This document shows positions 24,543-38,100 of a stretch of DNA of 64,000 nucleotides, one piece after another. The notes below the pieces were generated by a model. That model saw only the letters and a list, made by a program, of their open reading frames with translations, was not told the origin of the DNA and did no database searches. The position numbers and the translations under genes were made by a program. Each line of letters begins with the position of its first letter. Within the stretch, counting starts at the first letter, position 1. The DNA comes from Nymphaea colorata. Its lineage: Eukaryota > Streptophyta > Magnoliopsida > Nymphaeales > Nymphaeaceae. The stretch covers positions 3,291,001-3,355,000 of the forward strand of contig NC_045142.1 of NCBI RefSeq assembly GCF_008831285.2, in the 5' to 3' direction.

Positions 24543-25461
24543 CAGATTGGAAGAGGAAAAAATTTTCATCCTGTAAATTTTTCTAGAAAAATGACCATGG
24601 TAAATTTACCACATTAAATTATTCTCGTGCAACATGTGATTTGGATATGGGACCAGTCCGGTGGTTTATCTTTCCAAAGTTAATTTCAGGCATAAACATA
24701 GAACGAGGCCTGCAGATTCACTAGATTTTTAATAACTCAGCTAGTCTATTGTTGACACTCTTATAATAAACTCTACCAAGTATGCACGAAAACTGAACGC
24801 CTTCATTTCCTATCATGGTTATTGTGAACTTCAAGCGTTTTAACTAGCGAAGCATGCATCAGAATTGAACATCGATCTTGATGATGGCTAATTTGAACCA
24901 GGCTTTTCTTATCAAGGAAAATCGAATAAAAGAATTAAGTCGATCAACGTTTTTGATTCACGAGATTGAAGATAAGACTTTCGAGTTCAAGAAGTCCAAT
25001 AGATCAATAATTAAATTTGTCTATGTTGGTACAATCTCATATGGTCCGCAACTCAGATCCCCTCGCTACTAGATTGGAGTTTACCTTAAGTTGAAAAAAA
25101 TTAAGAACTTAATGAACGCATAAGCAAACAAATGTACTATACATGCCAAAATCATAGGAATCTATCAAAGTTCATGAGATCATACCAATATCCATCACAC
25201 AATCAAAAGAGGGGCCAGTGGATCTTTCAGAGGCTGCAAAGGTGACACAAATTTTTCTAAAAGGTGACATTTGTGTCTTGGAGACCACAATTCTATTTAT
25301 AAACTTATGAGAGTTCAAATGATGGCTTTGCCAATCATGAACCGGATATAGTTCTCTTTGGTTTCTACACATATGATTCATATTAAAAAACATAATACAG
25401 ACCCAGACTTATTAGAGCATCATAAATTAGCTCTATCTGTACAAATAGCATACATTGTACG

Positions 25462-25465
<4 letters not shown>

Positions 25466-25546
<81 letters not shown>

Positions 25547-25558
25547 GTGTGTGTGTGT
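25466..25558. repeat. Long AT microsatellite with GT tail
   Basis: About 39 AT units in a row from about 25,466 to 25,544, followed by a short GT run to about 25,558. Seen directly. Confidence 0.97.
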
Positions 25559-25965
25559 GGATTTCTAACACTTAATAACTAGGTGTGTCTATGTTTTTAG
25601 CAAAATCATATATATGGATCTACATAATACTCCCATCTAGCTTATAAAAATAAACATATTGGGAAATTTATATATACCATTTGATCATGTCTACACTATT
25701 ATATGGACTACATAAATTAGGCAATCGGTCTGCTATGTACCATATATACATGGCGTAACAACGCCCTCTATACATGCCTGTCTTCCAACGGTCTGGCTCA
25801 TATTTAATGGATTTGTCTAAAAAAGCATGAGATCGTGAAATATTTCATTAAATTATAATTCGACAGCCGACCCCTTTGGCACCTTTTGCTAAAGAAACAA
25901 GGGAGCCTCCCCTTCATAAGACAACCACTGGGCTCTAAAAGTTTGCTTTTCATGTAGTGACTTCA

Positions 25966-26076
<111 letters not shown>

Positions 26077-27138
26077 CAGTGGCACTTTTAACTACCAACA
26101 AAACGTACACAAACTCATGAGATTTCTCGCCACCCTCAATTTTTTTAATGCGTAAGATAAAACCAAGGGGACGTCTTATCTGGTTGGACTGATGCGCTAG
26201 GAAGAAAAACCAATAAAGAAAGGACTCAAGATTGCTTGGTTGCTTGGAGAATGTCGAAGCATATAAAAGTACGGTGACTAAATATGTTGAAAGTCTAGAG
26301 CGGCGTGTACACAGTGAACACTCAATAGTGCACTACTGGGTGGAGCTCTTCCCACTTTTTAAGTTTTAAGCACCAAGAGAAGTACTAGTGGGACACCTCA
26401 AAAAAAGAAAAAACTAAAACGGCAAAATGGGTCGTCCACGTACCCTTATTCATTCACAAGACAGAGAGTTCTAGAGAGAGAGAGAGACAAATCTAGAGAG
26501 AGAAAATGTCACTCCCCATTAAAAGTGATTAGAGAAAATGAGCTAAGACAAGCATATTTGACGAGGGAAATAGTACGTTTTTGAATTCATTGACTATCTA
26601 AGTACCACGCTAAATAGAAAGTACTTACTAGAGGCATAATTTGGGAAAAAATGTACACTATGACCTTGGAGTTCGGCTCTGTGTGTAAGGTTGAGCTATG
26701 AATTATTAAGAGCAAAGAAGTCTGTTTACTTTGCTAGAAGTAAACAAACGAAGATTCATCAGTAACTTCTCTATGTTTTGGGGTTTTACATGGAAGGCTG
26801 ATTCCTCTAAGTAAACATAAACAAAAAAACTTCCAAAAATCTTTCCAACTAAAACTCTTAAGGGGTTGGAGTCATTGGACATGAGACTTTTTTTGCTAAT
26901 GAATGATAAAACTAGTTTAATACCTGGGTGATTCTCTTAAGAAAAGCAGCTTAAGCCAAGAATGAGTAGATACATTTTCGAGTAAGTGAAAGGAGTATTT
27001 CATCCCATCATCCAGATCAGAGCATATTAGGCAAAGAAAAATAAAAACAGTTATTCTCAACTTGTTTACTATGTAGGGACTGCAACCAATAGAATAATGC
27101 ATAGACTCGTATTCGAATATTCAATTGTTCGATTGTGT

Positions 27139-27659
27139 TTACAAAGAACTCAGGCGTAGATCAAGTGGGTCTCTTGTGGCAGCAGCGGCGGTGGCGGTGT
27201 TAGTGGTGGTGGCGGCAGAAAAGATGGAGGCTTCAAAGAAGAGAGAATATGGCGGGGTTTCCTTGGTCGACCCGTTGGTGAGCAGCCGAGGGGATCGGTC
27301 CAGCCCGTCTGACTTCTCGTACGACTTCAAGGGGAAGAGTTGCAGTGTCCTGACGGCCGAGTCCTGCTCCAGAAGGTCGATGGTCGACGACATATCTGCC
27401 TCTCTGAAGACTTCATCGCCCAGATAATAAAACAAACAGTCAGCCAGATGCATGGCAGGATACCAAAAGGATCACGAGAACAAATGAGACGCATTTCATG
27501 GGTTTCAGTACTTGGACATGATGGGTCAATCAATGTCTAGGAGATCAAGCGATAAAAGATGCTGAGAAGTGCAGAAAATTTGCTGTAGATGACATACCAA
27601 ACAAAGATTAATTGAGATGTGTGCTGCCTGACATCTACAGAATAAGCTAGAACGCGCCT

Positions 27660-27728
<69 letters not shown>

Positions 27729-28730
27729 CTTTCTTCTTTTCTGAAAGAAATGAAGAAACTTTTTGTTCTCTACAGATATCTTTGTTGGCTCTTTTGCAGT
27801 GAAAAGCAAAATGACTTTCTTGTTTGTTTCAAAACGTTGGCTGGTCATTAACATGCACAGAAGAGTCCAGAAAGAACACGAAGCAAGAATAATCGATGCC
27901 TTTAAAGTTTAACCAAAACAAATTTTTTTGCTTGGAGTTCTTAACCTTATACATAAGAATTATAGAAGAGAGATTAGCAAAAGCAGTAACTGTAGTTAAA
28001 AGTAAAAGAAGAAAGACATAGTTTGAAAGCAAAAGAAAGAAGAAAAGAACTAATGAATCACTAATCGATCACCTATTTTTCTGCAGTTGGCGCACAGATC
28101 CAGGAAAGTGACATATATAACTAGGGATGTTGCACCTCCCCCTAATTTTCAGGATAAGTGGAAGCACAGTGCTTCCATATTGCACCACCATCTTCAATAA
28201 GGAAGGATGGAAGATATCAATGCTTTCAAAGCTTTGCACTCCAATAGTAAAACGTCCCATCCATCCCAATTTTCAGGATCATGAACAGGTGGATGCGATT
28301 CAAGAATATCATTCACCTTTTCTTTTGCATTATAGTTTGCTTTTCTGGTCTCACATCATTTTTTTACTAACACCATTTGTTGGGTGGTGCTGGATTATTA
28401 AAAGAAGCGAAGCAGGAACCTACATGCAGCAGCAGCAGCGGCGGCGGCGATCTTCTTCTTGTCGTCCTTGTCCGAGATCTTCCGGCGCTTCTGCCTCTCC
28501 CTGGCCTTGTGGTTCTGAAACCAGTAGAAGACGTTCTTACTTTCGATCTTGCCATAGGAGCTGAGCTGAGATGAAATCCTCTGTATCTGCTCGGCGCTGG
28601 GAGTCCGCAGGCCGGCCTTGAAGAGGTCAGTCAGCACCTTCACCTGCTCAGCCGTGGGGTTCCACCTCCCACACTTTACTCCCCCTCCTCCTCCACCTCC
28701 CCTGATACAGAACTCTGATAATCCTTCTTC

Positions 28731-28733
<3 letters not shown>
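27139..28733 (-). CDS. WOX5: WUSCHEL-related homeobox transcription factor, WOX5/WOX7 type
   Basis: Nuclear homeodomain transcription factor; Arabidopsis WOX5 maintains the root quiescent centre and distal stem cells. Exons: 28,733-28,420 and 27,403-27,139; one GT-AG intron of 1,016 bp; phases chain and the product is 192 aa. The WUS-type homeodomain spans about residues 20-84, with [19 protein letters not shown] at its start and the recognition helix [19 protein letters not shown] (66-84). After a lysine-rich stretch comes an Ala run (96-103). The second exon supplies the WUS box TLQLFPL (124-130) and ends [10 protein letters not shown], with an LDLRL EAR-like repressor motif (185-189). Short length, the KCGRWNPT start and the PLDLRLS end point to the WOX5/7 clade rather than WUS itself. 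The donor (TGTAG|gttcc) is the least certain part of the model. Confidence 0.88.
27660..27726. repeat. GA microsatellite in the WOX intron
   Basis: A nearly perfect GA run of about 65 bp, with two GAAAGA interruptions, inside the single intron. It reads as CT on the sense strand. Seen directly. Confidence 0.95.
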
Positions 28734-28736
<3 letters not shown>

Positions 28737-28769
<33 letters not shown>

Positions 28770-28835
28770 GCAGTTAGCCTCTAAATCTCTCTGTTAACTC
28801 AAGTGATGGAACGCGTTCTTGTATTTATATTTGAA

Positions 28836-28876
<41 letters not shown>

Positions 28877-28877
28877 A
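28737..28877 (-). promoter_or_regulatory. WOX gene leader and core promoter: TATA box and two GA tracts
   Basis: On the gene's strand a TATAAATA box lies at 28,829-28,822, about 90 bases before the ATG at 28,733. Between it and the ATG is a (GA)n tract (28,766-28,737) that stops three or four bases short of the start codon. A second, interrupted GA tract lies just upstream of the TATA box (about 28,877-28,838). GA tracts are known binding sites for plant BBR/BPC proteins. The sequences are seen; the function is inference. Confidence 0.6.
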
Positions 28878-31800
28878 GGATGAGTGTGTGGCCCCCTTTT
28901 GGTATTTTGAGATGCAGGAGACACGAAGAAAAGGTAGCCAACTTCAACATTCTTGGGTTTCGTGATCACCACCACTGTTTCATGAGAATATATAAGGATA
29001 TTAAGTCAGAGTCCATACTATATAATTCATTGGCTAGGCTATCTCTGCACTAGACAGGATCAGGTTTTATTGACTCAATTTATACTCACAGGCATCTTGA
29101 TCGGGCAACTCCAAGTTTAGGTCCAGTTGTATGTATGTACGGCTCAGTGGCAGAGCTTAAAAAAAAAAAAAAAAAAAACTTTGGTTGATAGGTACTAATT
29201 CAAAAAATCTTGGACCCTTCAAATACATAAAATGATTGAACAACACTAAACGGATCTAACACCAATATAAGAATAAGCAAATGATTGGACACAACCGATA
29301 TATAAATTATTATTTTACATTAACTATGTTATATTATCACCGAGAACTATTATTGTTTCTTGTGTCCCTAAAAAGTCAGATTAAGTGTGAATTCTCCCTA
29401 TTTGTGGCCCACTACACGCTTGATCATATAAATAAGTAAATGTTCATTTCCATTAAGAACAACAACATTGCAAATATAATGGTGGATGATTAGGATCAAG
29501 TTACTGTTGTAACTCGTTCCCTGCTTTGTTGAGCTTCTCAATTTTACTTATGATTAGTTACCAACGTTTTTTTTTAATGAATGGGCCACAAGTTATATTA
29601 CTCCCCTTTCTTTTCATTTCTTCATTTTCTGATGTGGGCAACTGCCTACACAAACATACATGTAGCTCCAGCCCTGATGTGGCTCCGAACCTGCATGGGC
29701 ACCCGACCTAGCAACTATGCTCATATGTACCTTAGTGCTCCGTGAAATATGCACCAAAAATACTATACGTATAGTCTTCACAACCTTGTCAATATGTGCG
29801 TTAGTTATAATACACTAACTAGAGAAGTGTGTGACACTAGTAGTCTTTCACATTGATAAAGTCAATCTTTAATCTTTAACACCAGCTTTGAATCCAACAC
29901 TTGCTTTAGTTTCTACTTTGGTGACATAACTTCCTCTTACCTCATGCCTCTGCAGTCTGCACCTGCTCAAAGCCGATGCTAAGACTGAACGCTTCCCCAA
30001 CTGCTTCTGGTTTGTTTAGCAATACTTTTATGGCTTCGCCTGCAGCAATACTTTGACCGACTCCAGGTCCAAGAGTATCTAATCTATAAACAAATAGAGA
30101 TCCCTGGTTATTCTTCTATACTAAGATATACCATGAGATCAACAAGTTGATTTGAGATCTCGCTATTAGATTCCATTGTGGGCGATTCTTCCACAAAGTT
30201 ATGCTCGGTCATGTACCTAAAATTGGGTGGACCAAGTTGGTCCATGAATCACCTAACTGAGCGTGAATATCGTAGAGTTCATGAATTGTTTTTCCCAAAG
30301 CTTCCTTGGATAGGATTGAATAGAGATTGGTTTGACATGATCCCCAACTTGGCACCACGACCAATTCATGCAAATTCCGAGCCGGGCAGTCTCTAGACAC
30401 TGACAAATTTAAATTTCAGGTCTCGTTTCTTTTCTGACACGCTTTGAAATCTTGTCTGAGAACAAATTATTTTCCAATAACATCGCCAATTCCTTTTTGA
30501 ACAGACAACAGTTTTCTACCTTCAGTCTCCATGCACTGAAAGAACCTCTTCAATTCCCGACGCCCAGACTTTCAATTATTTGTATTCTAGTTTCCCAGTT
30601 CCTTTCGTTTGTCCTCACACGACCAACAATAAAATAACACCTCCAATCTCATCATTATCTGTGTAATGTGCATGTCCGCGTGTTTTACAGTGGCACATCT
30701 GTTCATGCTCTTCTCAAATCTCGCAACCAAATTTAAGATTACCAATTTGAAGAAGAAAAAGAAAGGAACGGCAACATGCACCAAGGCATCCTGTCTACGT
30801 ATTCTGTAATTTAAATCTGTTGACTAAATTGGCTTCTGTCCGTATGATCTCTTGCGTTGCCTGCTGAGACAACGCTGACAGTAGGCCAGAAAGCTCCCAC
30901 TGTTTGGTCTTCCCCTTCCATCTTTCAGATTCACACCACAGTGGTAGATTACGAGAGAATATGTCCAAAACAAGAGGCTTTACTCTAAAGCGAAGGTAGA
31001 GAACATTGCAGAACACAACAAACTCCTCCACACAGACACGAAGAAAAAGGAAAAAGAGGAATATTAATGGCAGTTCATGAACAGTAGATTAGATTAACGT
31101 AAATGGATTTGATCATGTGATTTAGCTTCAAATAGACAGATGAATCTGTCTCTTTCTGTACCAAATATGGAAAAACCTCATAACCTGTTCATTTGCTCCT
31201 GTTTCTTTTGGTCCTAGATTCATGCTTATTTCTTGAGTTCATTACCTCTACTTTCACAGATTTCCCTGCTGCCACCTGAATAAATGGAACGAAAAGCATT
31301 TTTTTGTTCTGCTTTAGCTGGGATAAAATCCACGGAACACACGAAAAAAGAACTGCCCAACTCAAATTAGTGGAAAAAAGAGAAGGTTTGCGTGTTGATT
31401 CTTATGTTCTTCATCAGTAGCCTGCCAGAAGTGGCAACAAAGAACAAATAGGCGTCCAACCATTAGAAAATCTTTCCACTGACTGATGCACAGACATCTA
31501 TCGAAACAGACAAGTAGATGGTAGTCTATTTTTCTAGAAACAAAAACTCATAAACCTATTAGAAAACATCACCAGGTTGACCAAAGCGGCAATTAAAAAA
31601 CAGCAGCGAATTGTCTTTTGTGCTGGTCCTTGGCTCTTTGGCCGTGGATTCTCTTTCTTGCCTCCTCTGAGACTCCTTTCCAAAGTCATGTCCTTCCTTT
31701 TGTATATACTCTTTCGGGAAATTCCCTTTTCGGGGCTTACATTTTTCTCAAAGTTCAGCTTAAAGTTTATGATTTGTTTAATCAAAAATGCCAATCAAAA

Positions 31801-32314
31801 AGTCGAAGAAAATAATGGTGGCTCCTCAAGGGCAATGTAGAATAGCGCAACTTTTTGTGCTTTCCAATGGGACATATATGGTTGACGCACCCGCTTGGTT
31901 TAGCAACACTAGATGACTTGTTATTGGTTTAAGTAATACTCCCGACATGGATGAAATTAGCATACAATAAGAGAGAGAACATAAGAAACCAGACCTGCTA
32001 AATTCTTGTCAAAATTGATTTTAATTAAAATATAAACATTCCACCATGTTTGTAAATTCTAATTGAACATAAACATGTTTTAATTCAATTTGTCTTTGAG
32101 AAAAACACATAGTTTTTTACCATTAAAAAATTGTTGTTATGATTCACTTTTTTATTACAAAAAAAAACACGTTAAACTTAGAAAATGATTGACTTAGTGT
32201 ATGATTGAAACATTATTAAGATCATATTTGATATAGTTAGATTGTATAAAAGAATGCTCTAGCAATCAACTTTGGATGGCTTCGCGTTTGTCCCTAATCT
32301 AGTGATCTGCCAAT

Positions 32315-32393
<79 letters not shown>

Positions 32394-34558
32394 ATAGAGT
32401 GAACAGAACTATCCAAAGTCACCCAAATCATCCAACAAATACCATCTATCTAATGCAAATAGATGGTTGAGAAAAAAAACATGAACAAAAATATGGGAAT
32501 TAATATTAAATGACAAAAATGTCTCTTTTTCTCTTTGTTCTTCTTTTAACTGTTCATTAGATGTGATGACCATCTAATTTAGATGGTTGTGTCACTCTAA
32601 AAAAACCAAAACCACCACCATTCAATATATATATGTATATATATAAATTTGAGAGAACTAATCAGAACTTGCAAAAAAAATTAAGGCTCTCATAAGCAAA
32701 ATTGAAAATGGGAGGGGCCATTGTTTAAATTACTCCCTGATAAGAAATTTATCACAATTGTTAACTAAAAAGGGGTCCTTCCCCAAACTCCAACACGCCT
32801 CCTCAAAAAGAAAACTTTTAAGCCATCAGCAGGATCGAGTTGTTTCTTAGTTTTGCAGCCGCGTGAATTCAAGGCCTCTCAGATTCCGTCGTTCTCTTTT
32901 GTCCTCTCCCCTCCCTCCTCGTGCTCAGGTGCAGCAACCCAGATTTTGTTCGTGAGCCTTATGACCACCATTGACGACCAACCCACTATCTCAATCTCAA
33001 CGCGTGGCTTCCCCTTTCACACGAGCTAAGAATGAACCACACGCAGACTGGACGCTTGTTTGTGAATCCAAGGAGAAGTCTTTCAAACGCGGCATGATTT
33101 CTGAAATTTTCTTCGCCTTTTTCCTCCTTCTTCAAGCTTGTTTTTTTGTCTATGTTGATGTTTTTTCCTTTGTTTACTGGTTAAACTAGCAGTATTACAT
33201 AGTTAATATGCATTTCATGGGGTGATTCAGAGGCAGAGTAAGGATTTTTTTATTGAAGGACACTCAAGTTGCTATCACAGGTCCGATGTGGGTGCCTGGT
33301 GTAATTTTTAAGTCATCATAATATAATTCTGAATTTTTAAAATGAAGCATTTGATGTACTAGTATGGGCAATGGCCCACACTAGCTCCCCCATGTATCTC
33401 CGCCTTTGAGGCGATCTACATTTTCTCCCATGAAAAGTGGCCTCTAATTTCAGGATTGGTAATTGGTTCACATAGTGGGAATGGATGTAGTATTGCAAAG
33501 ACTTGTTGTGTTCTCTTCTTCCTTTATATTTGTGCAATTGTATTAGGATGCAGACACCATTGGTGTCATATGACCTCAGAAGTCACAAGCCTTTCCTACC
33601 AAGAAAACACAGTGATGCATGGATTGGCAAGGCAAAGTGGTGGTTGGATGAACCGGAGAAAGATCGGTCTAAGGTTGCACTGATGCCTACGCCTCAGCCA
33701 TTGGCAGAAGCAGGATGTCCATGGTATCTAAACTAGTGACCAGCCGTCTACCATCCAATGGCAGTAAGCCGGAGAGGTGGAGTTGAAAAATATTCAAGGA
33801 ATTGTAGACCTCCGGCAGGAAAAAATTGAGCATGCAAGGCAGAATCAGATCGACACTCACATTAGTCAGCTGGTCCATGATCAAACCGCTTCAATGGTAT
33901 AGAGAAGACCCTGGTGGAAAAAATTTGGGTGGACCAGTTCCATAGCCAACATATGGAGCTTCGTCTTGACGGCATTATCTTTTTTCTCTTTTCCAAGAAC
34001 AGGAGGTCACTCTCAGCGATCAGTTACAGAAGAGAGCCTAGGACACACCAATGAAACTTGGCTGGTCGCACATGAGATGCTTGTTGGAATAGACGACCTC
34101 TGGAGGCCCACTTTAAGGCAGAAAGGTTATTTTTCCACCGCCGTAAGTAGAGATCACAGACCTTCGATGTAATTGTCCTTCAAATAATTCCTACCAATGA
34201 ACAACACTTGGAAATGTTTGTGATAAGACATTGTAATATGTGAATACCGATACATGCTCTACTGGGTGGCATTTGACCACTGCAATCCCCACATTGGAGT
34301 GCTGTAGTAAATGATTTGTAAATGAATGGAATGTGTAGACTCCTTGTAATAAGACTTGTCAAATTTGATTATTTGTTCGATATCCAATACAGAACATGCT
34401 CCGGACAAACTAAGTCATGATAACGGCCACGAGTTTCATGATACATACCCCATTTTGAGTGGACCACCTTTATCATCCAGTTGTGCTAAACCCTTCGGAC
34501 TTCGGAGCAACAGAGTTAGACCTTATTATAAGATCAACAGAGAAGAGCCAGAGTGAAA

Positions 34559-34590
<32 letters not shown>

Positions 34591-35100
34591 GCACACCCCC
34601 CCAGAGTTCATAAGACATAAAATACAGCAGTCGTTGCAAACAAGCAGCAAAAAATTCAGGACCCAAGGAACATGGAGTAACAGATAGATGAACAGAACAA
34701 AAATACCAAGTTCAAGTAATGAAATCGACGGTCTTCCCACTTGAGGAAAGGACTACAAACGAGGCACTTTTGAATTCAAAATCCAATTGCATCATCCCTC
34801 CAAAAAGAAAAAAAAAAATCCAAGGGTGAAAGACACAAGGTGGCTGAGGTCAATGTGCTGATCTGTCTAATATGTTCAGCTGCCAATCCACACCCAGCAA
34901 CCTATTGATCAAGATTTCAGATAGACACTGAACGCATGCCACCAGAGTCTGAGATGATAATGGCAACTTCAGCGATGACCTCTGCATGTTCACATCACAT
35001 AAAATGCTGAATAACTGATTTATGGAGGATTAGATTAAAGATGAAGACAACTGGAACAGAACTACCTGCAGAAGGATTCTCAAACAGGATGTGTAATCTA
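28878..35100. other. Gene-poor intergenic region
   Basis: I find no gene in about 6.2 kb. There is a poly-A run of about 21 near 29,160-29,180, a perfect CT tract at 32,319-32,390, and a CT/CA tract at 34,559-34,592. Open frames of 60-87 codons near 30,178-30,406, 31,534-31,840 and 33,456-34,172 carry no family motif. The 33,540-34,170 part has unusually long codon-like runs broken by stops and could be an old retroelement remnant, but I cannot support a name. The stretch next to 35,100 is probably eIF3f 3' UTR. Confidence 0.4.
32319..32390. repeat. Perfect CT microsatellite, about 36 units
   Basis: Uninterrupted CT dinucleotide run of about 72 bp in intergenic DNA. Seen directly. Confidence 0.97.
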
Positions 35101-38100
35101 TTACAAGATTTGAGCAGCAGTGTTCAACTTCTCCGCTAAGCTAAGCTGTGTCCTGGTGAGGCTTGACAAATACACCAACAGGAGAGTGTCCTACCAAGGC
35201 AAGAAGAAAGACAAGACAATCGTTAAACTTAGGCTATTCTCTCTTGAACTATGATAACAAGACAAAAGATGCACGAAACCATGGGAAACAATTTGGTACC
35301 TGCAAACTGCCATTGAAAAGCTTATCAAAGGCAGCTGGAGTCATTTTTGGGATATGAGCCATTGATTCAGCAAGGTAGCTCCCTATATGATTGTCAGGTG
35401 CTGTTCTCCCTTCCTGACAAAGCCCAAAGAGGAGGCCACATAAAACAGAAAACCATGTAAATGTTGCAAAAGATGTATACTACCTAAATATGGCGAAGAT
35501 CAAAATTTGAGCTAAACAAGACCTGGGTCGAGGGGACAATAGTTGGACATGGGTCCAGTAGTTCCCTTTCTCCTTTTTGTGGGGCACAGAAGGATGGTTA
35601 TAGTGGTCTCCACTAGCCTCTCGCCATTTGGTGTTCAATAGGAGGAGCACATGACACTGGTGTTAATAGGAGGAGCATGTTGCCTAATCAGGTATGTTGG
35701 TAAAAAGTGGACTAAGGTAACCATTTGCTCAGGCAGGGTGAGCAGAATGTGTAGTAATCTGTCAAATCACATAGCTTTACTGCTCCAACATTTGCTCCAT
35801 CAATCATGGAGATCCATAGTCACCATCATGAACTTGAATGATGACATCGGCCCGACCAACTGTTTGAGTTGTTAGATCAGACAAAAAGAAGCTAAAAAAC
35901 CAAACGAACCATGGGGATCCATGGGCCCACTACAAACATGGACGAACTCAAGAAAAGCCCCATCACTTGTTTAGGGTTAGAACGGACAAGCAGGTGGCAA
36001 GGAAGCGAGAAAACAAAATCAGGCATGGAGATGCATGGTCACCATTGTGAACATGAATGATTAGACATAGGCTCTATCACTTTTTTGGAAGTGGTGACAT
36101 CAGACAAACAGATGGTAAGGAAGCTAGAAAACTAAGCCAATCTGATTTGGCAGACCAGCAGTGTTGGAAACTGGCTATGAACATTGATATGAAACCATTC
36201 GTCAATTAACCTGAAGCCCCAGGCAATGTGTACAACGCTTTAAACACAAATCTTAACCCTAGATGGGAAAAGAAAAGATATAGCCTTACCACAACATCAT
36301 CAACATATTTATAGATGTCATCAATTAGAACAAGGAGCCGTTCCATTGTTGTCTCCATTCCTTCCAGGTTATTGGGAAGCTTGTCTACAATGGTCTTCTT
36401 GAACACATCAACTGCCATGTGTAAATCCACAACTAGTTAGAAAGCCACCAAAAAATTCTGCATCCATCAACTCCCCCACCCAAAAAAAAAAAAAAAAAGG
36501 AGTTTCAAGTTGCTCAGAAATTGACATAATATATAAAGATATGCCTTACAAGAATGCAACCACACATTCCGCTCTAATTATCTGCTTGCATGATGTGTTC
36601 ACAAGATGAAACGGCTTTATTACCCCCATCAAGTTACAAGAATGTAACTGATGCATTTGGAAAGATAACTAATTCCTTTTTTTTTCATATAATGGTGGAG
36701 AAAGTATGGGACAAATCTATGTCATTAAAAAATCACCGTGATGACTATGACAAGGCTGAAGGTGGTCAAAGATGGAATATAAATGAACAAGGAACGACAG
36801 AAAAAGCATGTCTGTGTCTAGGAATAAAGCAGAAGATGCAAACCAGTTACAATTCCAAAGACAAAGAAAACATCAATGTAGTAGAATGCTATATATAAAA
36901 AGCTTGCAAAAGCCACTGCATCTTACACAGGCATGTTAACATGCAGAACTTTACTACATTTCACTATAGATTAATACAGGCTCATTGCAAATATAATTAG
37001 CAACAACAGGAACGTGAATGGAAAAGCATGGACATGCCTAGGCTACTTTAAGATACAAAGATCTCCAACATGAATTAACCAAGTTGCAGGTGACATTTTT
37101 GTCAATCACTTTGCTCTTGATCCTAAACAGAAATTTAGAGTCTAGTACCTAAAGCAAATGTGTCTTATTATCATGGAAGGGGGGAGAGAAGACTTAGGCC
37201 TACATAGGCAATCATCTAGAGCTCAAAAGGGCTTCTTTTCTCAGTTATGACAGAAAGAATGGATGAATGTACCTCAAGAGGACATGAATGACCACCAACA
37301 GCAACAAAAACTGTCCAGACAACAGAATGAGGGTTTATAGGAAATTATATAGGACAAACAGATGTTTAGACCTTCAGAAAAAAAAGAAAAGTGCAAATTT
37401 CACTATCATTCATGGAACTAAAATACAATAATAGACAACAGAATATATCAACCCAGCAAAAGATGTACGATATCATGAAACAAAAAATTACATACATCCC
37501 ACTCGCTCAGCTTCCACCATTCGCAAATCCAAAGGAATCTCATTAAACTGTGCTGCAAGCTGACGTTCTCCAAGAGAAAGGTTAGTTGACACATATGCTT
37601 TGATAGAAGCCTCCCCCATTTTGAATCCTGTGTCCACAGTCAAGTGAACAGGATTTGCCACTTCTCTAGAATAAAATTCATGAATTAGAGCACTTCCTCC
37701 AGAAACTCCAAACCCTGTTGAGTACCTGGTGCAAGAAAGAAAGCACAATTTAATGCCTCATGTATGCACATGCAGGTGTATGTGGGCATGCACCCGCACA
37801 CAGAGCGTGAAATTGCATATGCATGTAGGCATAGTTATTTGACAAATTCTAGGTAAAAAGAACAAGCAGATGAAACAAAAAACTTAAGAGCATGAAAGCA
37901 AGCACATAATCTCTAACACATAGAAGACTGAAAAAGTCATTTTGGCAGTGCCAGCAATCCCTAATGGATAATCAAGCCCATTCAGGAATGGATAAAAGGT
38001 CCAAATCAAGAGCCTTCTTGAGGCCAACCCTAAGCCATGAACTTCTTTCTCGATGGAGTCACATGAATTACGTTAGTGAATTGCCAATAATCTCAGAGAA

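Noticed and set aside
25383-25571. Open frame of repeated Ile-Tyr residues
   Set aside because: It is the translation of the AT microsatellite.
27537-27854. 105-codon minus-strand frame with a Ser-Leu run
   Set aside because: It is mostly the GA microsatellite inside the WOX intron.
33456-34172. Possible retroelement gag remnant
   Set aside because: Open stretches are broken by stops, and I could not find a zinc knuckle, protease or RT motif to support it.
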